A stretch of 64,000 nucleotides of DNA, taken from assembly GCF_010730055.1 (NCBI RefSeq), contig NZ_AP022575.1, forward strand, positions 3,472,001 to 3,536,000. Reading direction: 5' to 3'. Under the pieces are notes generated by a model. The model did no database searches, had not been told where the DNA came from, and was given only the letters and a program-made list of their open reading frames with translations. Within the stretch, counting starts at the first letter, position 1. Every line of letters starts with the position of its first letter. The stretch is from Mycobacterium shinjukuense (GTDB lineage: Bacteria; Actinomycetota; Actinomycetes; Mycobacteriales; Mycobacteriaceae). Of the stretch, positions 18,391 through 28,653 are shown piece by piece. The translations under genes were made by a program, and so were the position numbers.

Positions 18391-18681
18391 TCAGCCGCCC
18401 CACTTCGCGGCTTCGGCCTGGTCGCGGGCCATCATGGCCATGGTGTTGGCTTCGTGGGTACCGGCCATCGACTGATAGGCCCGCACCAGGTCGTCCATGG
18501 CTTGGTTCCACTGCGCCTGCCACGCCTGATACGTCATCCCGGTATCGCCCTGCCAGGCGTTGGACAACGCGGCCTGCTCGGCGGCGATGTCGGCACCCAG
18601 CCCCTGCATCGTTCCGGCGTAGCTCGCCATGTCCCCGGCATGCGCCACCATCGCCGGGTAGTTGTACATGATCTGCGACAT
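18391..18681 (-). CDS. esxH: ESX-3 secreted WXG100 protein EsxH (TB10.4)
   Basis: This is a 96-residue helix-turn-helix WXG100 protein with the turn motif in NAWQGDTG. It forms a secreted heterodimer with EsxG, needed for siderophore-dependent iron uptake and, in pathogens, for interference with host ESCRT. The N-terminus [17 protein letters not shown] and C-terminus [19 protein letters not shown] are almost identical to M. tuberculosis. Of the four zinc ligands reported there (His14, His70, His76, Glu77), three are present, but position 70 is Gln ([12 protein letters not shown]). The start ATG at 18681 is fixed by homology; the longer open frame upstream is not translated in the family. Confidence 0.95.
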   Translation of the reverse strand: MSQIMYNYPAMVAHAGDMASYAGTMQGLGADIAAEQAALSNAWQGDTGMTYQAWQAQWNQAMDDLVRAYQSMAGTHEANTMAMMARDQAEAAKWGG

Positions 18682-18721
18682 CACAAGTCCTTTCGGTAGC
18701 AGCTCGGTTGCAACGCTTTGA

Positions 18722-19015
18722 TCAAAACGCGGTATAGCTCGACGCCGCCGCGGAATCGGCGGCCACGTACGTCCCGGCGGCTTCACCCAGGTTCGCCTGG
18801 GCGATGTCCAACAAGGTGTTGATCCTGGCCGCTACCTCCACGAACCGGGCATGGGCGGCCTGAAACGCCGCGGCGGACTCGCCCTGGTGAAACGACTGAG
18901 CCGACATCGCCGCCTGCTCGGCCTGGGCAATCGTGTGGCGCATCAGCCCCGCCTTGGCGGCGAACGCCGACTGCGAGGCCACCAATTGCGGAATATGCGC
19001 GTCTAATAGGCTCAT
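18722..19015 (-). CDS. esxG: ESX-3 secreted WXG100 partner EsxG
   Basis: This 97-residue partner of EsxH begins [20 protein letters not shown] and contains [20 protein letters not shown] then [20 protein letters not shown]. The turn is G-E-S rather than W-x-G, which is normal for EsxG. It ends [16 protein letters not shown]. The YxxxD/E-type export signal expected on one partner of the pair would be YVAAD near the C-terminus. It is 40 bp upstream of esxH in the same operon and 39 bp downstream of PPE4. It is secreted as a tight 1:1 dimer with EsxH. Confidence 0.95.
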   Translation of the reverse strand: MSLLDAHIPQLVASQSAFAAKAGLMRHTIAQAEQAAMSAQSFHQGESAAAFQAAHARFVEVAARINTLLDIAQANLGEAAGTYVAADSAAASSYTAF

Positions 19016-19054
19016 GGCTTCTCCTTTCGACCCTTTCGGCCTTCTCGATTTCGG

Positions 19055-20584
19055 TTACTCGCTGTCTCGCTGAAAACCGTTGTCGCCCCCTTTCGCCGCG
19101 CCTCGGTCCCAGGTTCCCGGCACCATGGGCATCCGTGGGCCGCCGCCAAATTCGTCGCCGGCCAACGCGGTCAACCCCGCTGCTTGCAGCACGGTCACGG
19201 TACGCATGGTCCCGGCGAACCCGAGCGTTCCGGCCCCGTGATCGGAGGCCTGCGCCCCGTAGTCCGGGTCGACACTGGAATCCATCTCCAAGAACTCGTC
19301 GCCGTAGTCGCGCAGTTCGGCCCGCCGGCGCCGCTTGGCGCGCGTCGCCGCCCGGCTGGCCGCCGCCGCGCCGGCCGCCGGGATGGTCGCCGCCGGTGCC
19401 TTGAGTCCGCCACGACCACCCACCGTCGGGCCCACGCTCGGCCCCCAATCACCGCCGCCGCCAACCACATACGGCAGGGTCGCCGTTGCCGAGGCGACCG
19501 GGGCCGGCGCGGCGCCGGCGCCAGCACCCGCACCCGCACCCGCTGCCGGAGCCCCGGCGGTGCCGGTCACCGTGGACGACGTCAGGCCGGCGGCCGGCCA
19601 CCCGGACTGGGCTACCGTCGCGGCCGCGAAGACCGGCGCGGTGGCCGCCGGAATCAGAACCGGCGCAATCTGCGTCGGCAGCAACGCTAGTGCGCCCAGG
19701 CCCAGGCTGAGCCCGACCGGCAACAGGAACGGGGAGCTCAGCACCATGCCCCAGGTCGGCCAACCGACGATGTTGAAGAAGACCTGATAGCCCAGGGCGA
19801 ACAGCAGCGGGCCGTACGTGATCAGTGCCTGTATCGGATTCGTCAGAAAGGCGATGATGATCTTTATCGAGTTTCCGATGGGATCCTGCAGGAACTCGAA
19901 GATGAGCTGAAACATCCACGAATAGAAGCCCGTATAGGCGTTCCACAGCTGCACCAGCAGTTGCCACAGCCACTGCCAGGGATCGGCCGCCACGGCACCC
20001 TCGGCGGCCGGCAGGGCGGCGTTGGCTGCGGCGCCGACGGTTTCGCCCGGTGTGACCACCGTCGGCGCCGGGGTGGTGCGTGGCGCCGTTGCCAGCGCCG
20101 TGCCCGAGACCGCCTGATAGACGCCCATGGTGGTGGCGGCCTGGATCCACATGCGCACGTAGTCAGCCTCGTTGAGCGCGATCGGAATCGTGTTGATCCC
20201 AAAGAAATTCGTCGCCACCAACACCCCATGCATGACATGATTGGCCGTCAGCTCCGCCAACGTCGGCATGGCCACCAGCGCGGCGTTATAAGCCGCCGCG
20301 GCCGCCTCGTGCTGGGCCGCCACCCCCGCGGCATCGACGCTCGCCTGCGTCAGCCATGCGACATACGGCGCATGCGCGGCCCCGTAGCGCAGCGCGCTCG
20401 GCCCCTGCCATGCCCCCGCCTGAACAGCCCCGACAAGCCCACCGAGTTCTGTCGCCGCGGCAGCATATTCGGCGCTGAGAGCGTTCCAGGCCGCGGCGGC
20501 CGCCAGCAGCGGGCCGGGACCGGGACCACTGCTCAGCAACGCCGAATGCACCTCCGGCGGCGAAGCAATCCAGATGGGCGCCAT
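19055..20584 (-). CDS. PPE4: PPE4 family protein (ESX-3 substrate, PPE-PPW type)
   Basis: The 509-residue protein has the PPE domain at residues 1-180 ([20 protein letters not shown], then [20 protein letters not shown] and [20 protein letters not shown]). A hydrophobic central region has several possible membrane-associated helices ([39 protein letters not shown]), and the C-terminus has the PPW-type motif [21 protein letters not shown]4 dimerises with PE5, is escorted by EspG3 and in M. tuberculosis contributes to mycobactin-mediated iron use. It lies 5 bp downstream of PE5, as expected for a co-folded pair. Confidence 0.92.
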   Translation of the reverse strand: MAPIWIASPPEVHSALLSSGPGPGPLLAAAAAWNALSAEYAAAATELGGLVGAVQAGAWQGPSALRYGAAHAPYVAWLTQASVDAAGVAAQHEAAAAAYNAALVAMPTLAELTANHVMHGVLVATNFFGINTIPIALNEADYVRMWIQAATTMGVYQAVSGTALATAPRTTPAPTVVTPGETVGAAANAALPAAEGAVAADPWQWLWQLLVQLWNAYTGFYSWMFQLIFEFLQDPIGNSIKIIIAFLTNPIQALITYGPLLFALGYQVFFNIVGWPTWGMVLSSPFLLPVGLSLGLGALALLPTQIAPVLIPAATAPVFAAATVAQSGWPAAGLTSSTVTGTAGAPAAGAGAGAGAGAAPAPVASATATLPYVVGGGGDWGPSVGPTVGGRGGLKAPAATIPAAGAAAASRAATRAKRRRRAELRDYGDEFLEMDSSVDPDYGAQASDHGAGTLGFAGTMRTVTVLQAAGLTALAGDEFGGGPRMPMVPGTWDRGAAKGGDNGFQRDSE

Positions 20585-20589
20585 CGCTG

Positions 20590-20898
20590 TCAGCCGGCGG
20601 CGATCCCATACGTCGCGGCGGCGGCCGCATCACCGGCGAGATAACTGACGCCGGATTCGCCCACACCAACACCGGCGCGCCCCAGCTCTTCTACACCTTG
20701 GGCGGCGATGACGGCATGCTCCTGACCCTGGGCGCTGAACCCCGCCGCGGTCTGCAGCGACACCGGATCCGCTGCCGGCGGCACCACCGCGGTAATCAAC
20801 GGGGCCGCTTCGGCATGCGCGGCCGCCAACCGCGCCGTGAGCGCCTCCACCGCGGCGCTGGCCGCGGCCAATCCTTCGGGCACCACTCGCAACGTCAT
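20590..20898 (-). CDS. PE5: PE5 family protein (ESX-3 substrate)
   Basis: This is a PE protein consisting of the PE domain only, 102 residues: [20 protein letters not shown], then [18 protein letters not shown] and [20 protein letters not shown]. The YxxxD secretion signal is YLAGD near residue 87. It folds as two antiparallel helices against the PPE4 N-terminus and is exported through ESX-3. It is 2 bp downstream of eccC3 and 5 bp upstream of PPE4. Confidence 0.93.
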   Translation of the reverse strand: MTLRVVPEGLAAASAAVEALTARLAAAHAEAAPLITAVVPPAADPVSLQTAAGFSAQGQEHAVIAAQGVEELGRAGVGVGESGVSYLAGDAAAAATYGIAAG

Positions 20899-20900
20899 GA

Positions 20901-23900
20901 CTAACTCCCCTTCTGTTGGGTTTCACCGAACATCGCGGCCGCGTCGGCCAGCGGGTTGACCAACTGCACGTAGGTCGGGTTGTCGGCCAACAGGATCGCC
21001 CGTCCGGCCGGCAACCGGGCAAATCGTTGACCCCGGATCTTGCCGCTGTCGGCCGGATTGCCGGCCAACATCAGCGTGGTCGCTTGTAGATCATTGAACC
21101 GGCGCAGCAAGGGGTTGGTCATCAGGGCATGCGCCGATCCGGACGCGCGCGCGGTGACGATCACCCGCAGCCCCAGGTCGCCGGCCTGCGCGAGCAGGCC
21201 CAGCAGCGGGGTCCAGGGTCGCTGCCCGATGTAGGGTCCGGTCATCGCCGCCGAATCCGGTATCTGGTCGACGTCGTCGATGATCAGGTAGTGGGTGTGG
21301 CCGTGATAGGTCCAGCGGGACAGCTCGGCGGCGGACATGCCCGCCGGCGGCCGCCGCGACTCGATAAGGTTGGCCAGCCCGAGCATCGCCGGAATGATCC
21401 GGTCGATGTTGGCGGTGTATTCGTTGTCGGGGAACAGCGGCTCGTCGACCAAATGTAACCGCCGATCCAGCACGGTGAACGCCACCCGATCGGCGCTCGA
21501 GTGCTCGCGGATGGTGCGGATGATGTGGCGCAGCAGGGTCGTCTTTCCCGACTTGCTGTCACCGAACACCATCAGCAGCGGGTTCTCGACGAAGTCCAGC
21601 ACCACCGCCGCCAGGTCCTCTTCGCGTTGGCCGATGACCACCCGATCCGGGCCCCGATACGGCGCGCCGAGGGCTTCGGGCGCGAGGTTGGTCGGCAGCA
21701 AACGCACCGGTGGCGCGGCCATGCCCGGGTAGCGGGCGTTCAGCGCGGGTACTGTGTTTGTTTCCGCGTCCAACGCGGGGCTCGCGAACAGGAAATGCTC
21801 CGCGGCCATGGTCAACCCGCGGCCCGGCTGGTCATGCGGGACGGCGTCGGCGGGCCGGCGCAGCGCGCCCACCACTCGCACGTTGCTGTCGCGTGGGTCG
21901 TGCAGTTTGAGTTCCAGGCGCAGCCCCAGCCCGTCGCGCATCGCCAGCGGCACCTCCAGCCAGCTCGGCGTGCTGATGATCACGTGAATGCCGTATGCCA
22001 GGCCCACGTTGACCAGTTCAGTCACCTTGGCCAGCAATGGATTACGGGTGTTGAATGGGTCGGTGTTGTCGCGGCCGAAGGCATACAGGTTGTCGATGAC
22101 CAGGAACACCTCACCGAACCCGTCGTCGGCGACGGCGCCGTCGCCCCCGCGGTCGCGGAACAGCTCGCGCTGCTGCCGAGACAGCAACAGCTGTTCCAGC
22201 TCGCCGAAGGTGCGACGGATGCGCTCGGGTTCCAGCGCTGAGGCGACGCTGCCGACGTGCGCCAGATCCTGGAGCGCCCGCAGTTGCCCGCCGCCGTAGT
22301 CCAGGCAGTAGAACGTGACGTCGCGCGGCGAGTGCAGGCTGGCCGCCGACAGGATGAAGGTCTGCAGCGCAGTGGATTTGCCGGACTTGGGGCCGCCGTG
22401 GATCACCATGTTCCCAGCCGACGACGTGGCGTCGAACACCAACGGATCGCGGCGCATCTCGAACGGCTTGTCGATCTCACCGAGCGGCCAGCGCCACTGC
22501 CGTGGTGAGACCCCGGCACGGGCCAGCAGTGCGCTCAACGGGATCGGTTCGTCCAGCGGCGGCAGCCACAACTGCGGTGCCCGCGGCCCATAACGGGCCA
22601 ACTGTTCGCCGATGGTTGCGATGAGCTTGCGCGGCGGGCCGGTCGGTTCCTCCTCGTCAGCGCCGGAGATCACCGTGCCCGGATCCGCCGCCACCGCACC
22701 GGCCGTGAACAGCTTTGGCTCCGGAACAGATTGCACCACAAGGGTCTTGGCCATCTGTGGGGGCTCGTAGATACCGTCGACGTAGGTGCTGCGGAACTTG
22801 ATCGGGGTGGCACCCGGCGCGGGCACCAAGAAGCCGACGCCCTTATATTCTTTGCCCGATTCGATGTGGTAGGCGTCCTCCACGCCAATGATCTGACGAG
22901 AAACGCTGGGGCTGGCCACTTTCAGCCCGATCCGATAGGAGGTGTTCTTGTCGATGTCTTTGATCTTGCCGACATCGAGTGTCTGGGACGCGAACAGGAT
23001 GTGGATGCGGAACGAGCGGCCCTTGCGGGCCACGTAGTCGAACAGCTCGGCGTATTCCGGGTGATCGGCCAGCATCAAGGTGAACTCGTCGGCCACCACG
23101 AACAGCGTTGGGATAGGGGGTAAATCGTGCCCGGCGGCGATGGCGTTCTCGTACTCGAGCACCGAATTGAACGCGCTGCCCTGCACCTGGCGACCGGCCT
23201 CACGCAGCAGTATCTCGCGCCGGGCCACCTCGCCACGCAGGGTGTCGGCGAACCGGTCGGCCAGCGACTTCTTCTCCGCCATGTTCGAGATGACCGCGAC
23301 CACCTGCGGGAAATCGCGGAAACTGTCGGCGCCGGCCTCGCCCTTGAAGTCGGCGTAGATGACGATCAGCCGATCCGCGGAATGGGTGGTCAACAGCGAC
23401 AACAGAATCGACATCAGGGTCTGCGACTTCCCGGAACCGGTCATGCCGATCATCAGGCCGTGCGGGCCCATCCCACCCTCGGCCTCGTCCTTGAGGTCGA
23501 ACATCAGCGGCTCGCCGGTAGCGGTGACGCCGATCGGAACGCGCAACTCGTCCTCGCGACGTCGCGGCGCCCACAGCGCAGGCACATCCAGTCGGGAGGC
23601 GTCGGTGATTCCCAGCAGGGTGGTAAAGCTCGCGCCGCGGGTGGCCGCCGAGCGCAGCCCGGTGTGTGTCGGGTTGGAGTCCCATCGCGACAGCCGGCGG
23701 GCCAGGTGGGAGGCCTCGTCGGCGCCGTAGTGGTCGGCGACGTCGATGTAGGACTGCCAGCCGCCGGTTTGCCAGCGTTGAATGGCACCGTCCACGATAC
23801 GCAGGATCGGCCGTTCGGGATCCGAATACTGTTCGCGGTGCGGCGGTGTGGCCGAGCAATGCACCACGGTGACCCCCGCGCGACCCACCGCCAGCGTCGA

Positions 23901-24881
23901 GGCTTTCAGGTCGTAGTCCGGGTCGTCGACAACGATCAGCAAGTGCCGCAACGCACCTGACGACTCACCGATGAACGCCGGGCGGTCGGCCAGCGCCGGG
24001 CCGAGCAGCTCGACCAGCTCGTCGGCGTCGGTTGACAGGTAGCGGGCCGGGCCAACCCCGTCGACCTGGCCGGGAATGTCGACGTGCGGCAACCACTTCA
24101 GCCAGGACCAGTCGGAGCTTTCCAGGTCTGGCCCCGCCATCGCCACCCCCAGTACCGTGGGGTCGTGCCAGGTCACCGCCTGGGCGATCCAGGCGCGGAT
24201 CGCCGCGCGCACCTCTGGGACCTCCCCAAGAACCGTGATCAGCGAAACCTTGGCGAGATCGATTCCGGTCGGCACGTCCCGGACCGTGCGCTGGGTGTCG
24301 AGCAGGCTGCGTAATGCACTGTGCGACACCGGTTCCAGGTCGATCTCGTCGGCGGTGTCGTTGACCCGCACGGCGGTGGCCAGGGGTGCGCAGTGCCGGC
24401 CGGCGCGGACCACCAGGAAGTCGGGGTCGTGCGGGTCACGCTCCCACTGGCGACGGGAGCCGGGGACGGCCGCCAGCGCATCCGGTTCCGGGTGAGACCA
24501 TTGCGCGGCCGCGCGCTGCTCGGCGGCCTGAACCCGGATGTTGTCCCGCACCACCGACAGGTAACGCAGATAGTCGGCCCGTTCGGCGTCGACCTCCTCG
24601 GTGCGCATCTTGTTGTCGTTGCCGCGGTAGAGCGCGGTGGCCGCCAGCAACAGCACGAACGGGAAGAACAGCGTCTGTGGGGAGATCACCCGCATCCCGG
24701 TGGCGACCAGCGCGACGATCATGCCGACGATGAGGATCCCGATCAGATAGGGCAGCGCGCGCCGTAGCAGCGACGGCGGGATCACCCGGGGCAGCTCGGG
24801 TGGCGCCTCGATGGTAATCGTGCCCTTGCGAGTGCTCGGTGGCGCCAGCCGGCGGCGGGCCTCGAAGATCAGCCTGCTCAT
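20901..24881 (-). CDS. eccC3: ESX-3 FtsK/SpoIIIE-type secretion ATPase EccC3
   Basis: The 1326-residue motor of the secretion complex has two transmembrane helices at residues ~42-85 ([34 protein letters not shown]), a DUF/stalk domain and three tandem ATPase domains. Walker A motifs are [10 protein letters not shown] near residue 480, [13 protein letters not shown] near 830 and [13 protein letters not shown] near 1110. The first has the full GKS/T motif and a following acidic Walker B (FVVADEF), consistent with it powering translocation; the C-terminal domain recognises Esx/PE export signals. eccC3 is a single undivided gene, as in ESX-3. Its ATG overlaps the eccB3 stop (ATGA). Confidence 0.95.
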   Translation of the reverse strand: MSRLIFEARRRLAPPSTRKGTITIEAPPELPRVIPPSLLRRALPYLIGILIVGMIVALVATGMRVISPQTLFFPFVLLLAATALYRGNDNKMRTEEVDAERADYLRYLSVVRDNIRVQAAEQRAAAQWSHPEPDALAAVPGSRRQWERDPHDPDFLVVRAGRHCAPLATAVRVNDTADEIDLEPVSHSALRSLLDTQRTVRDVPTGIDLAKVSLITVLGEVPEVRAAIRAWIAQAVTWHDPTVLGVAMAGPDLESSDWSWLKWLPHVDIPGQVDGVGPARYLSTDADELVELLGPALADRPAFIGESSGALRHLLIVVDDPDYDLKASTLAVGRAGVTVVHCSATPPHREQYSDPERPILRIVDGAIQRWQTGGWQSYIDVADHYGADEASHLARRLSRWDSNPTHTGLRSAATRGASFTTLLGITDASRLDVPALWAPRRREDELRVPIGVTATGEPLMFDLKDEAEGGMGPHGLMIGMTGSGKSQTLMSILLSLLTTHSADRLIVIYADFKGEAGADSFRDFPQVVAVISNMAEKKSLADRFADTLRGEVARREILLREAGRQVQGSAFNSVLEYENAIAAGHDLPPIPTLFVVADEFTLMLADHPEYAELFDYVARKGRSFRIHILFASQTLDVGKIKDIDKNTSYRIGLKVASPSVSRQIIGVEDAYHIESGKEYKGVGFLVPAPGATPIKFRSTYVDGIYEPPQMAKTLVVQSVPEPKLFTAGAVAADPGTVISGADEEEPTGPPRKLIATIGEQLARYGPRAPQLWLPPLDEPIPLSALLARAGVSPRQWRWPLGEIDKPFEMRRDPLVFDATSSAGNMVIHGGPKSGKSTALQTFILSAASLHSPRDVTFYCLDYGGGQLRALQDLAHVGSVASALEPERIRRTFGELEQLLLSRQQRELFRDRGGDGAVADDGFGEVFLVIDNLYAFGRDNTDPFNTRNPLLAKVTELVNVGLAYGIHVIISTPSWLEVPLAMRDGLGLRLELKLHDPRDSNVRVVGALRRPADAVPHDQPGRGLTMAAEHFLFASPALDAETNTVPALNARYPGMAAPPVRLLPTNLAPEALGAPYRGPDRVVIGQREEDLAAVVLDFVENPLLMVFGDSKSGKTTLLRHIIRTIREHSSADRVAFTVLDRRLHLVDEPLFPDNEYTANIDRIIPAMLGLANLIESRRPPAGMSAAELSRWTYHGHTHYLIIDDVDQIPDSAAMTGPYIGQRPWTPLLGLLAQAGDLGLRVIVTARASGSAHALMTNPLLRRFNDLQATTLMLAGNPADSGKIRGQRFARLPAGRAILLADNPTYVQLVNPLADAAAMFGETQQKGS

Positions 24882-26512
24882 CGGGGTTCCCCCCGCACGG
24901 ACACCGCACGACCGGGCCTGCTGTCGGGCGGCAGGCTGTCATGGGCCAGCAGCGCGTCGGCCCGCGATAGCGTCGGACCGGCCGCGAACAGCGTGAGCAT
25001 CGACCAGGGAATGGGCACCGCGGGCTCGTTTAGGCCAAGGGCAGCAACCGTTTTGCCGCGCCCTGTGGTTCCGATATCGCCCGCCACCTCACTCGTTTCG
25101 GTGTCGATGCCGTAACGGACCCCGGTGTCGGAAACCCAGAACAACGACCCGGTGGCCGGTGCCGTGGCGCCGCCGCCGACGCTCTGGACGAAATAGCCGG
25201 TGCCCGGCGCCAGCGCGACTCGGCTGGCCCCGCCCCCTTGACCCGCGCCGACCAGCTCGACGGTGCGCACGGTCACCGGCGGCTCCGAGCCGGCCAACAG
25301 GGTCAGTGAGCTGGTGGCCGCACCCGCTGGTTTGCTCCAGTGGGCGCAGATGACCGGGTTGCCGGCCATGTCGACGAGGCTGACCGGCTGGCTGGGATAG
25401 CGGGCGGTGTCCAGCATTCTCGATACCGGCAGCCTGGCGACCTCGTCGGCGCCCAACCGCGGTGGCTGTTGCAGGCCATAGGAATTGGTGTTGCGCAGGA
25501 TCGCAGCCAGCACCGGCGAGATCGGCTGCAGACCGTCCGGCAGCACCGCGTAATAGGTGTCGGATGGCGTGGTGTCCAGGGAGTACGCGGTGACGACCGC
25601 CCCGATCGGTGCCGGCACTGCGAAGTTTGCCGGGCTGCCGGCATCGGGGATCACCGGCGCGGTCAGCGGCGGCGCTTCGGGAATGGCGTTGAAGAGCCCG
25701 GAGGCGACGGGTCGCGGCGCGGGTATGGCCGGGTCACTCAGGCCCAGGCCCAGCGCGTTGGTGATCGCGTGGTCCGCCAGGTCGATTCGGCTGCGTTTGC
25801 CGTCCCACAGCAGCCAGGTGCCGGCGCCGCTGTCAACCAGAATCACCTGCCCGGCGGGCAACGGGCCCGCCCGGGTGCCCTCGCTGTCCGGCCGGCCGGC
25901 GATCACCGTGACGCCCATGCTATGGACGGCGCGCCCGGCTGGCCCACCGATCGTGTCACACACCGTCCAGTCGGCATTGCGGGAGTTGTTTTGCACCATC
26001 CGCTCCGGCGCGCCCGGAATTCCGATCAGGTTTCCACGCGGAAATCGGTCTAGCTCAGCGCTTTTGACCGTCGTAGGGTTGAGGGGCCGACCGACGATGA
26101 GCCGGGCCGAGGTCAGGTTGAGCACGGGGTGCAGCTCGTCGCCGACCCGCACATACAGCGCGGCGGTGGACCGATCGGCAAGGATCTGATTGCTGGCCGC
26201 CTGGGTGTTGGGCCGGATCAGTGAGAAGACGAAGCAGCCGATCAATCCGGTGATCAACAGGAGGACGCCCATCAGCACCGCACGCGACTGGGTGCGCAAC
26301 GGGTCCACCAGCATCCGGGTGTCGTGCAAGGCGATACCGGAGGCGATCCGGCGCATCACGAACCGCCAACCGGTCACCTGGTGGCGGGTGACAAAGCCGC
26401 GCCGGTAGACCACCTTGTCGGGGTTCTCGTTGACCGGGGTTCGGGACGAGAAGGAGCGCCGGGCCGCTTCCCTTTCGGGGTCCCATTCACGGTCCGGCTC
26501 GCGTCTGCTCAT
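24878..26512 (-). CDS. eccB3: ESX-3 membrane complex component EccB3
   Basis: The 544-residue protein has a short basic cytoplasmic N-terminus ([20 protein letters not shown]), one transmembrane helix near residues 78-100 ([20 protein letters not shown]) and a large periplasmic region with R-repeat-type modules ([36 protein letters not shown]). Two periplasmic cysteines (TVCDTIGG and PVICAHWS) match the conserved disulfide. EccB contacts MycP and shapes the periplasmic side of the pore. It overlaps eccA3 upstream and eccC3 downstream by 4 bp each. Confidence 0.95.
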   Translation of the reverse strand: MSRREPDREWDPEREAARRSFSSRTPVNENPDKVVYRRGFVTRHQVTGWRFVMRRIASGIALHDTRMLVDPLRTQSRAVLMGVLLLITGLIGCFVFSLIRPNTQAASNQILADRSTAALYVRVGDELHPVLNLTSARLIVGRPLNPTTVKSAELDRFPRGNLIGIPGAPERMVQNNSRNADWTVCDTIGGPAGRAVHSMGVTVIAGRPDSEGTRAGPLPAGQVILVDSGAGTWLLWDGKRSRIDLADHAITNALGLGLSDPAIPAPRPVASGLFNAIPEAPPLTAPVIPDAGSPANFAVPAPIGAVVTAYSLDTTPSDTYYAVLPDGLQPISPVLAAILRNTNSYGLQQPPRLGADEVARLPVSRMLDTARYPSQPVSLVDMAGNPVICAHWSKPAGAATSSLTLLAGSEPPVTVRTVELVGAGQGGGASRVALAPGTGYFVQSVGGGATAPATGSLFWVSDTGVRYGIDTETSEVAGDIGTTGRGKTVAALGLNEPAVPIPWSMLTLFAAGPTLSRADALLAHDSLPPDSRPGRAVSVRGEPR

Positions 26513-28395
26513 GCCGGCACCGACAGTCCGAGCCCGCGCAGCAGCGGCTCCACCGATTTACGCACGTCGTCGGCCGTAATCGTCATCAACTCCTCGTCGC
26601 TGAACTCGCCGGTTCCGGCGTGTTCGGAATGGTCCAGCCGGAATTCACGTTCCTCCTCGGAGCGTTCCACGATGTTGCGGACGAACCGGCCGTTGCCCGC
26701 GATGTCGAGGCTTCGTCGCGAGATGCCGTTGGTGTCGGGTGTGGACTCCGTGGCCAACTTGGCGAACAACGCCTCCAAATCGTCGAGCGCGGCCTGTTCG
26801 AACACGCTGTCGCGCTGCTCGGCCATCTTGTGGGCGATCTCCACCAGCTCATGCGACGTGTAGGAGGGAAAGTCGATGTTGCGGGTGAAGCGCGACCGAA
26901 GTCCCTCGTTGGTGTCCAGGAATTTGTCCAGGTCGGCGCGATAGCCGGCGATGATGACCACCAGGCGGTCGCGGTCGTTTTCCATGCGGGCCAACAGGGT
27001 GTCGATGGCCACCAAGCCGAAGTCGTTCTTGGCGCCGGTGGCCACCAGGGCGTAGGCCTCGTCGAGGAACAGCACCCCGTCCAGTGCGCTGTCGATGATC
27101 GCGTTGGTCTTCGCCTCGGTTTCGCCGATGTGCTGGCCGATGAGATCGGCGCGATGTACCTCTCGGATGTTCTCCCGCTTCAACAAGCCCAGGCCGCAAT
27201 AGATCTTGGCGACCACCCGGGCGATGGTGGTCTTGCCGGTCCCCGGTGGTCCGGCGAAGACCAAGTGGTGGGTGCGCTGCGCCACGGTGAGCCCACGCTG
27301 CTTGCGGACCAGTTCCATGGCCACCGAACTTTTCAGCCGCGACACCTGGTTTTTGACCTCGTCGAGGCCGATGAATTCGGCGAGCTGGAGTTCGGCCTCG
27401 TGCAGCAGCGCGGCCTTGCGTTCGTGGGCCGCGGGGTCGACGAAGTCGTCCGCGCCGGGCTCGGTTGCGGGATCCCACGGATCGGTGCGGGCCTCGATCC
27501 GAGCCGCCGTCGTGGTCACGATCCCGAAACTGGGATCGGATAGGGCCTGTTCGATTTGCTCGTTCTCCGGGTGGGCCGCGTACAACTCCTGCAGCACTTC
27601 ACTGGCCGACTCCTCGTCGACGTGCGCCCGCAGCACCAGCGCCTTGGCCAGCGCCCCATCGACCGCCGCCACGGCCACCGGGCCGTCGGGTTCCTCGAGG
27701 TACGACAAGGCCGGAGCAAACATGCCGAGCCGGGCCAGCGCGGTACCCAGGGTGATCTTGGCCGCGTGCGCGAAGGCCTCGTCGAGATCCGGGTCGTTGA
27801 CGATCGGGGTCAGCAGCTTGACGACATCCGACCAGCGCTCGGCGCGGTAGTTGAGGACGACGGCGACCCAGCGGGCTTCGCGCCAGCTCGGGCGGCGCTC
27901 GGTGATGCCGGCAACGATGTGGTTGGCGTTGGCGAATTCGCCGGGCCCCCCTGTTGCGGCCAGCGCCGCCGCATACGCGAGCTGGAAATCGTCCGGGCCG
28001 GTGGCGCGAAACCGCAAGTACAGGCCGGTGTCGTAGAGGAAGCCCAACGCCCCGGGCGCCAGCTCCACCTGACGTTGCAGCATGCCCGCGGTGGCCGCGG
28101 TGCGCCAGATCGCTTCCAGCACCCCGATGGATTGGTCGCCGGCGGCGGCCAAGCCGGTCCACGCATCGCACTGGTCGTGGGCGATGCGGGTGAGAGCGGC
28201 GAATCCCGACCGCGCGGCGGTCAGGTCCGCCGGACGTTGCCGCTGGTAAACCGCGATGCCCAGCGCCCGACAGCAGGTGGCGAACCGGCTGATGACGTCG
28301 GCGTCCACCTTGCCGTTCACCCGGGACCCGACCGGCTGGGCCGTAAGCATGCTGATATCCCCGCGTTCCACGCCCGCGCCGTCTCCTGCACTCAT
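26509..28395 (-). CDS. eccA3: ESX-3 cytosolic AAA+ ATPase EccA3
   Basis: The 628-residue protein has an N-terminal TPR-like helical domain (residues ~30-290, GFAALTRIAHDQCDAWTGLA, VVKLLTPIVNDPDLDEAFAH) and a C-terminal CbbX-type AAA+ domain with Walker A GPPGTGKTT near residue 384, Walker B DGVLFLDEAYAL near 447 and arginine-finger region GLRSRFTRNIDF. It probably unloads EspG3 from PE-PPE dimers. It is the first gene of the operon. The ATG at 28395 overlaps the stop of a possible upstream ORF; an internal GTG 7 codons on could also serve. IdeR-type and Zur-type boxes lie upstream. Confidence 0.95.
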   Translation of the reverse strand: MSAGDGAGVERGDISMLTAQPVGSRVNGKVDADVISRFATCCRALGIAVYQRQRPADLTAARSGFAALTRIAHDQCDAWTGLAAAGDQSIGVLEAIWRTAATAGMLQRQVELAPGALGFLYDTGLYLRFRATGPDDFQLAYAAALAATGGPGEFANANHIVAGITERRPSWREARWVAVVLNYRAERWSDVVKLLTPIVNDPDLDEAFAHAAKITLGTALARLGMFAPALSYLEEPDGPVAVAAVDGALAKALVLRAHVDEESASEVLQELYAAHPENEQIEQALSDPSFGIVTTTAARIEARTDPWDPATEPGADDFVDPAAHERKAALLHEAELQLAEFIGLDEVKNQVSRLKSSVAMELVRKQRGLTVAQRTHHLVFAGPPGTGKTTIARVVAKIYCGLGLLKRENIREVHRADLIGQHIGETEAKTNAIIDSALDGVLFLDEAYALVATGAKNDFGLVAIDTLLARMENDRDRLVVIIAGYRADLDKFLDTNEGLRSRFTRNIDFPSYTSHELVEIAHKMAEQRDSVFEQAALDDLEALFAKLATESTPDTNGISRRSLDIAGNGRFVRNIVERSEEEREFRLDHSEHAGTGEFSDEELMTITADDVRKSVEPLLRGLGLSVPA

Positions 28396-28556
28396 TTGCT
28401 GATTGCGCCCAAAACTAGCCCCGAAGTTAGCATTGCATAAGCTAACTGTCGAGACGGCCGAGCCCGTTCGATGCGCCGCTTCGCTCCCATCCCGACGGCG
28501 CTGACCAGGCTGTTACCGGCACCAGCCGGGCGTTTGGGCACGACGCTCGACGCCAT
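28392..28556 (-). CDS. possible 54-residue upstream ORF coupled to eccA3
   Basis: The frame starts ATG at 28556 with GGAGGAG at 28566-28572 (nine-base spacing) and ends TGA at 28392-28394, overlapping the eccA3 ATG. The peptide is basic (MASSVVPKRPAGAG, GAKRRIERARPSRQ) and ends in a hydrophobic stretch (LAYAMLTSGLVLGAISK). The iron box lies inside the frame, so translation would come only from transcripts starting at the distal, zinc-box promoter. I know of no family. It could be a real leader peptide, a membrane micropeptide or chance; the ribosome site and stop-start overlap argue for translation. Confidence 0.35.
   Translation of the reverse strand: MASSVVPKRPAGAGNSLVSAVGMGAKRRIERARPSRQLAYAMLTSGLVLGAISK
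28427..28445 (-). promoter_or_regulatory. IdeR-type iron box upstream of eccA3
   Basis: A 19-bp inverted repeat has arms TTAGC and GCTAA, extended to GTTAGC/GCTAAC. It matches the mycobacterial IdeR consensus TTAGGTTAGSCTAACCTAA at about 14 of 19 positions. It ends about 31 bp from the eccA3 ATG. ESX-3 is a known IdeR target, so Fe-IdeR should repress the operon when iron is sufficient. Confidence 0.75.
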
Positions 28557-28604
28557 AACTCGCAGCTCCTCCACAGCCGAGACCAGGTAGGGCCACAGCC
28601 TAAC

Positions 28605-28625
28605 TGAATATGATTTTCATTATCA
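28605..28625 (-). promoter_or_regulatory. Zur-type zinc box upstream of the ESX-3 operon
   Basis: The 21-bp palindrome has 9-bp half-sites TGATAATGA and TCATATTCA (minus strand) separated by AAA. This is the classical Zur/Fur-like pattern TGAtAATGA-N3-TCATtnTCA. It lies 210 bp upstream of the eccA3 ATG, next to a CATATT -10-like element. Zinc control of ESX-3 through Zur is established in M. tuberculosis; the match predicts the same here. Confidence 0.75.
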
Positions 28626-28653
28626 AACCGCACCCTGAGCGCGGCGCCCCCGC

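Noticed and set aside
18682..18786. N-terminal extension of esxH to 131 residues
   Set aside because: EsxH starts MSQIMYNYP in all mycobacteria I know; the extension overlaps the esxG 3' end.
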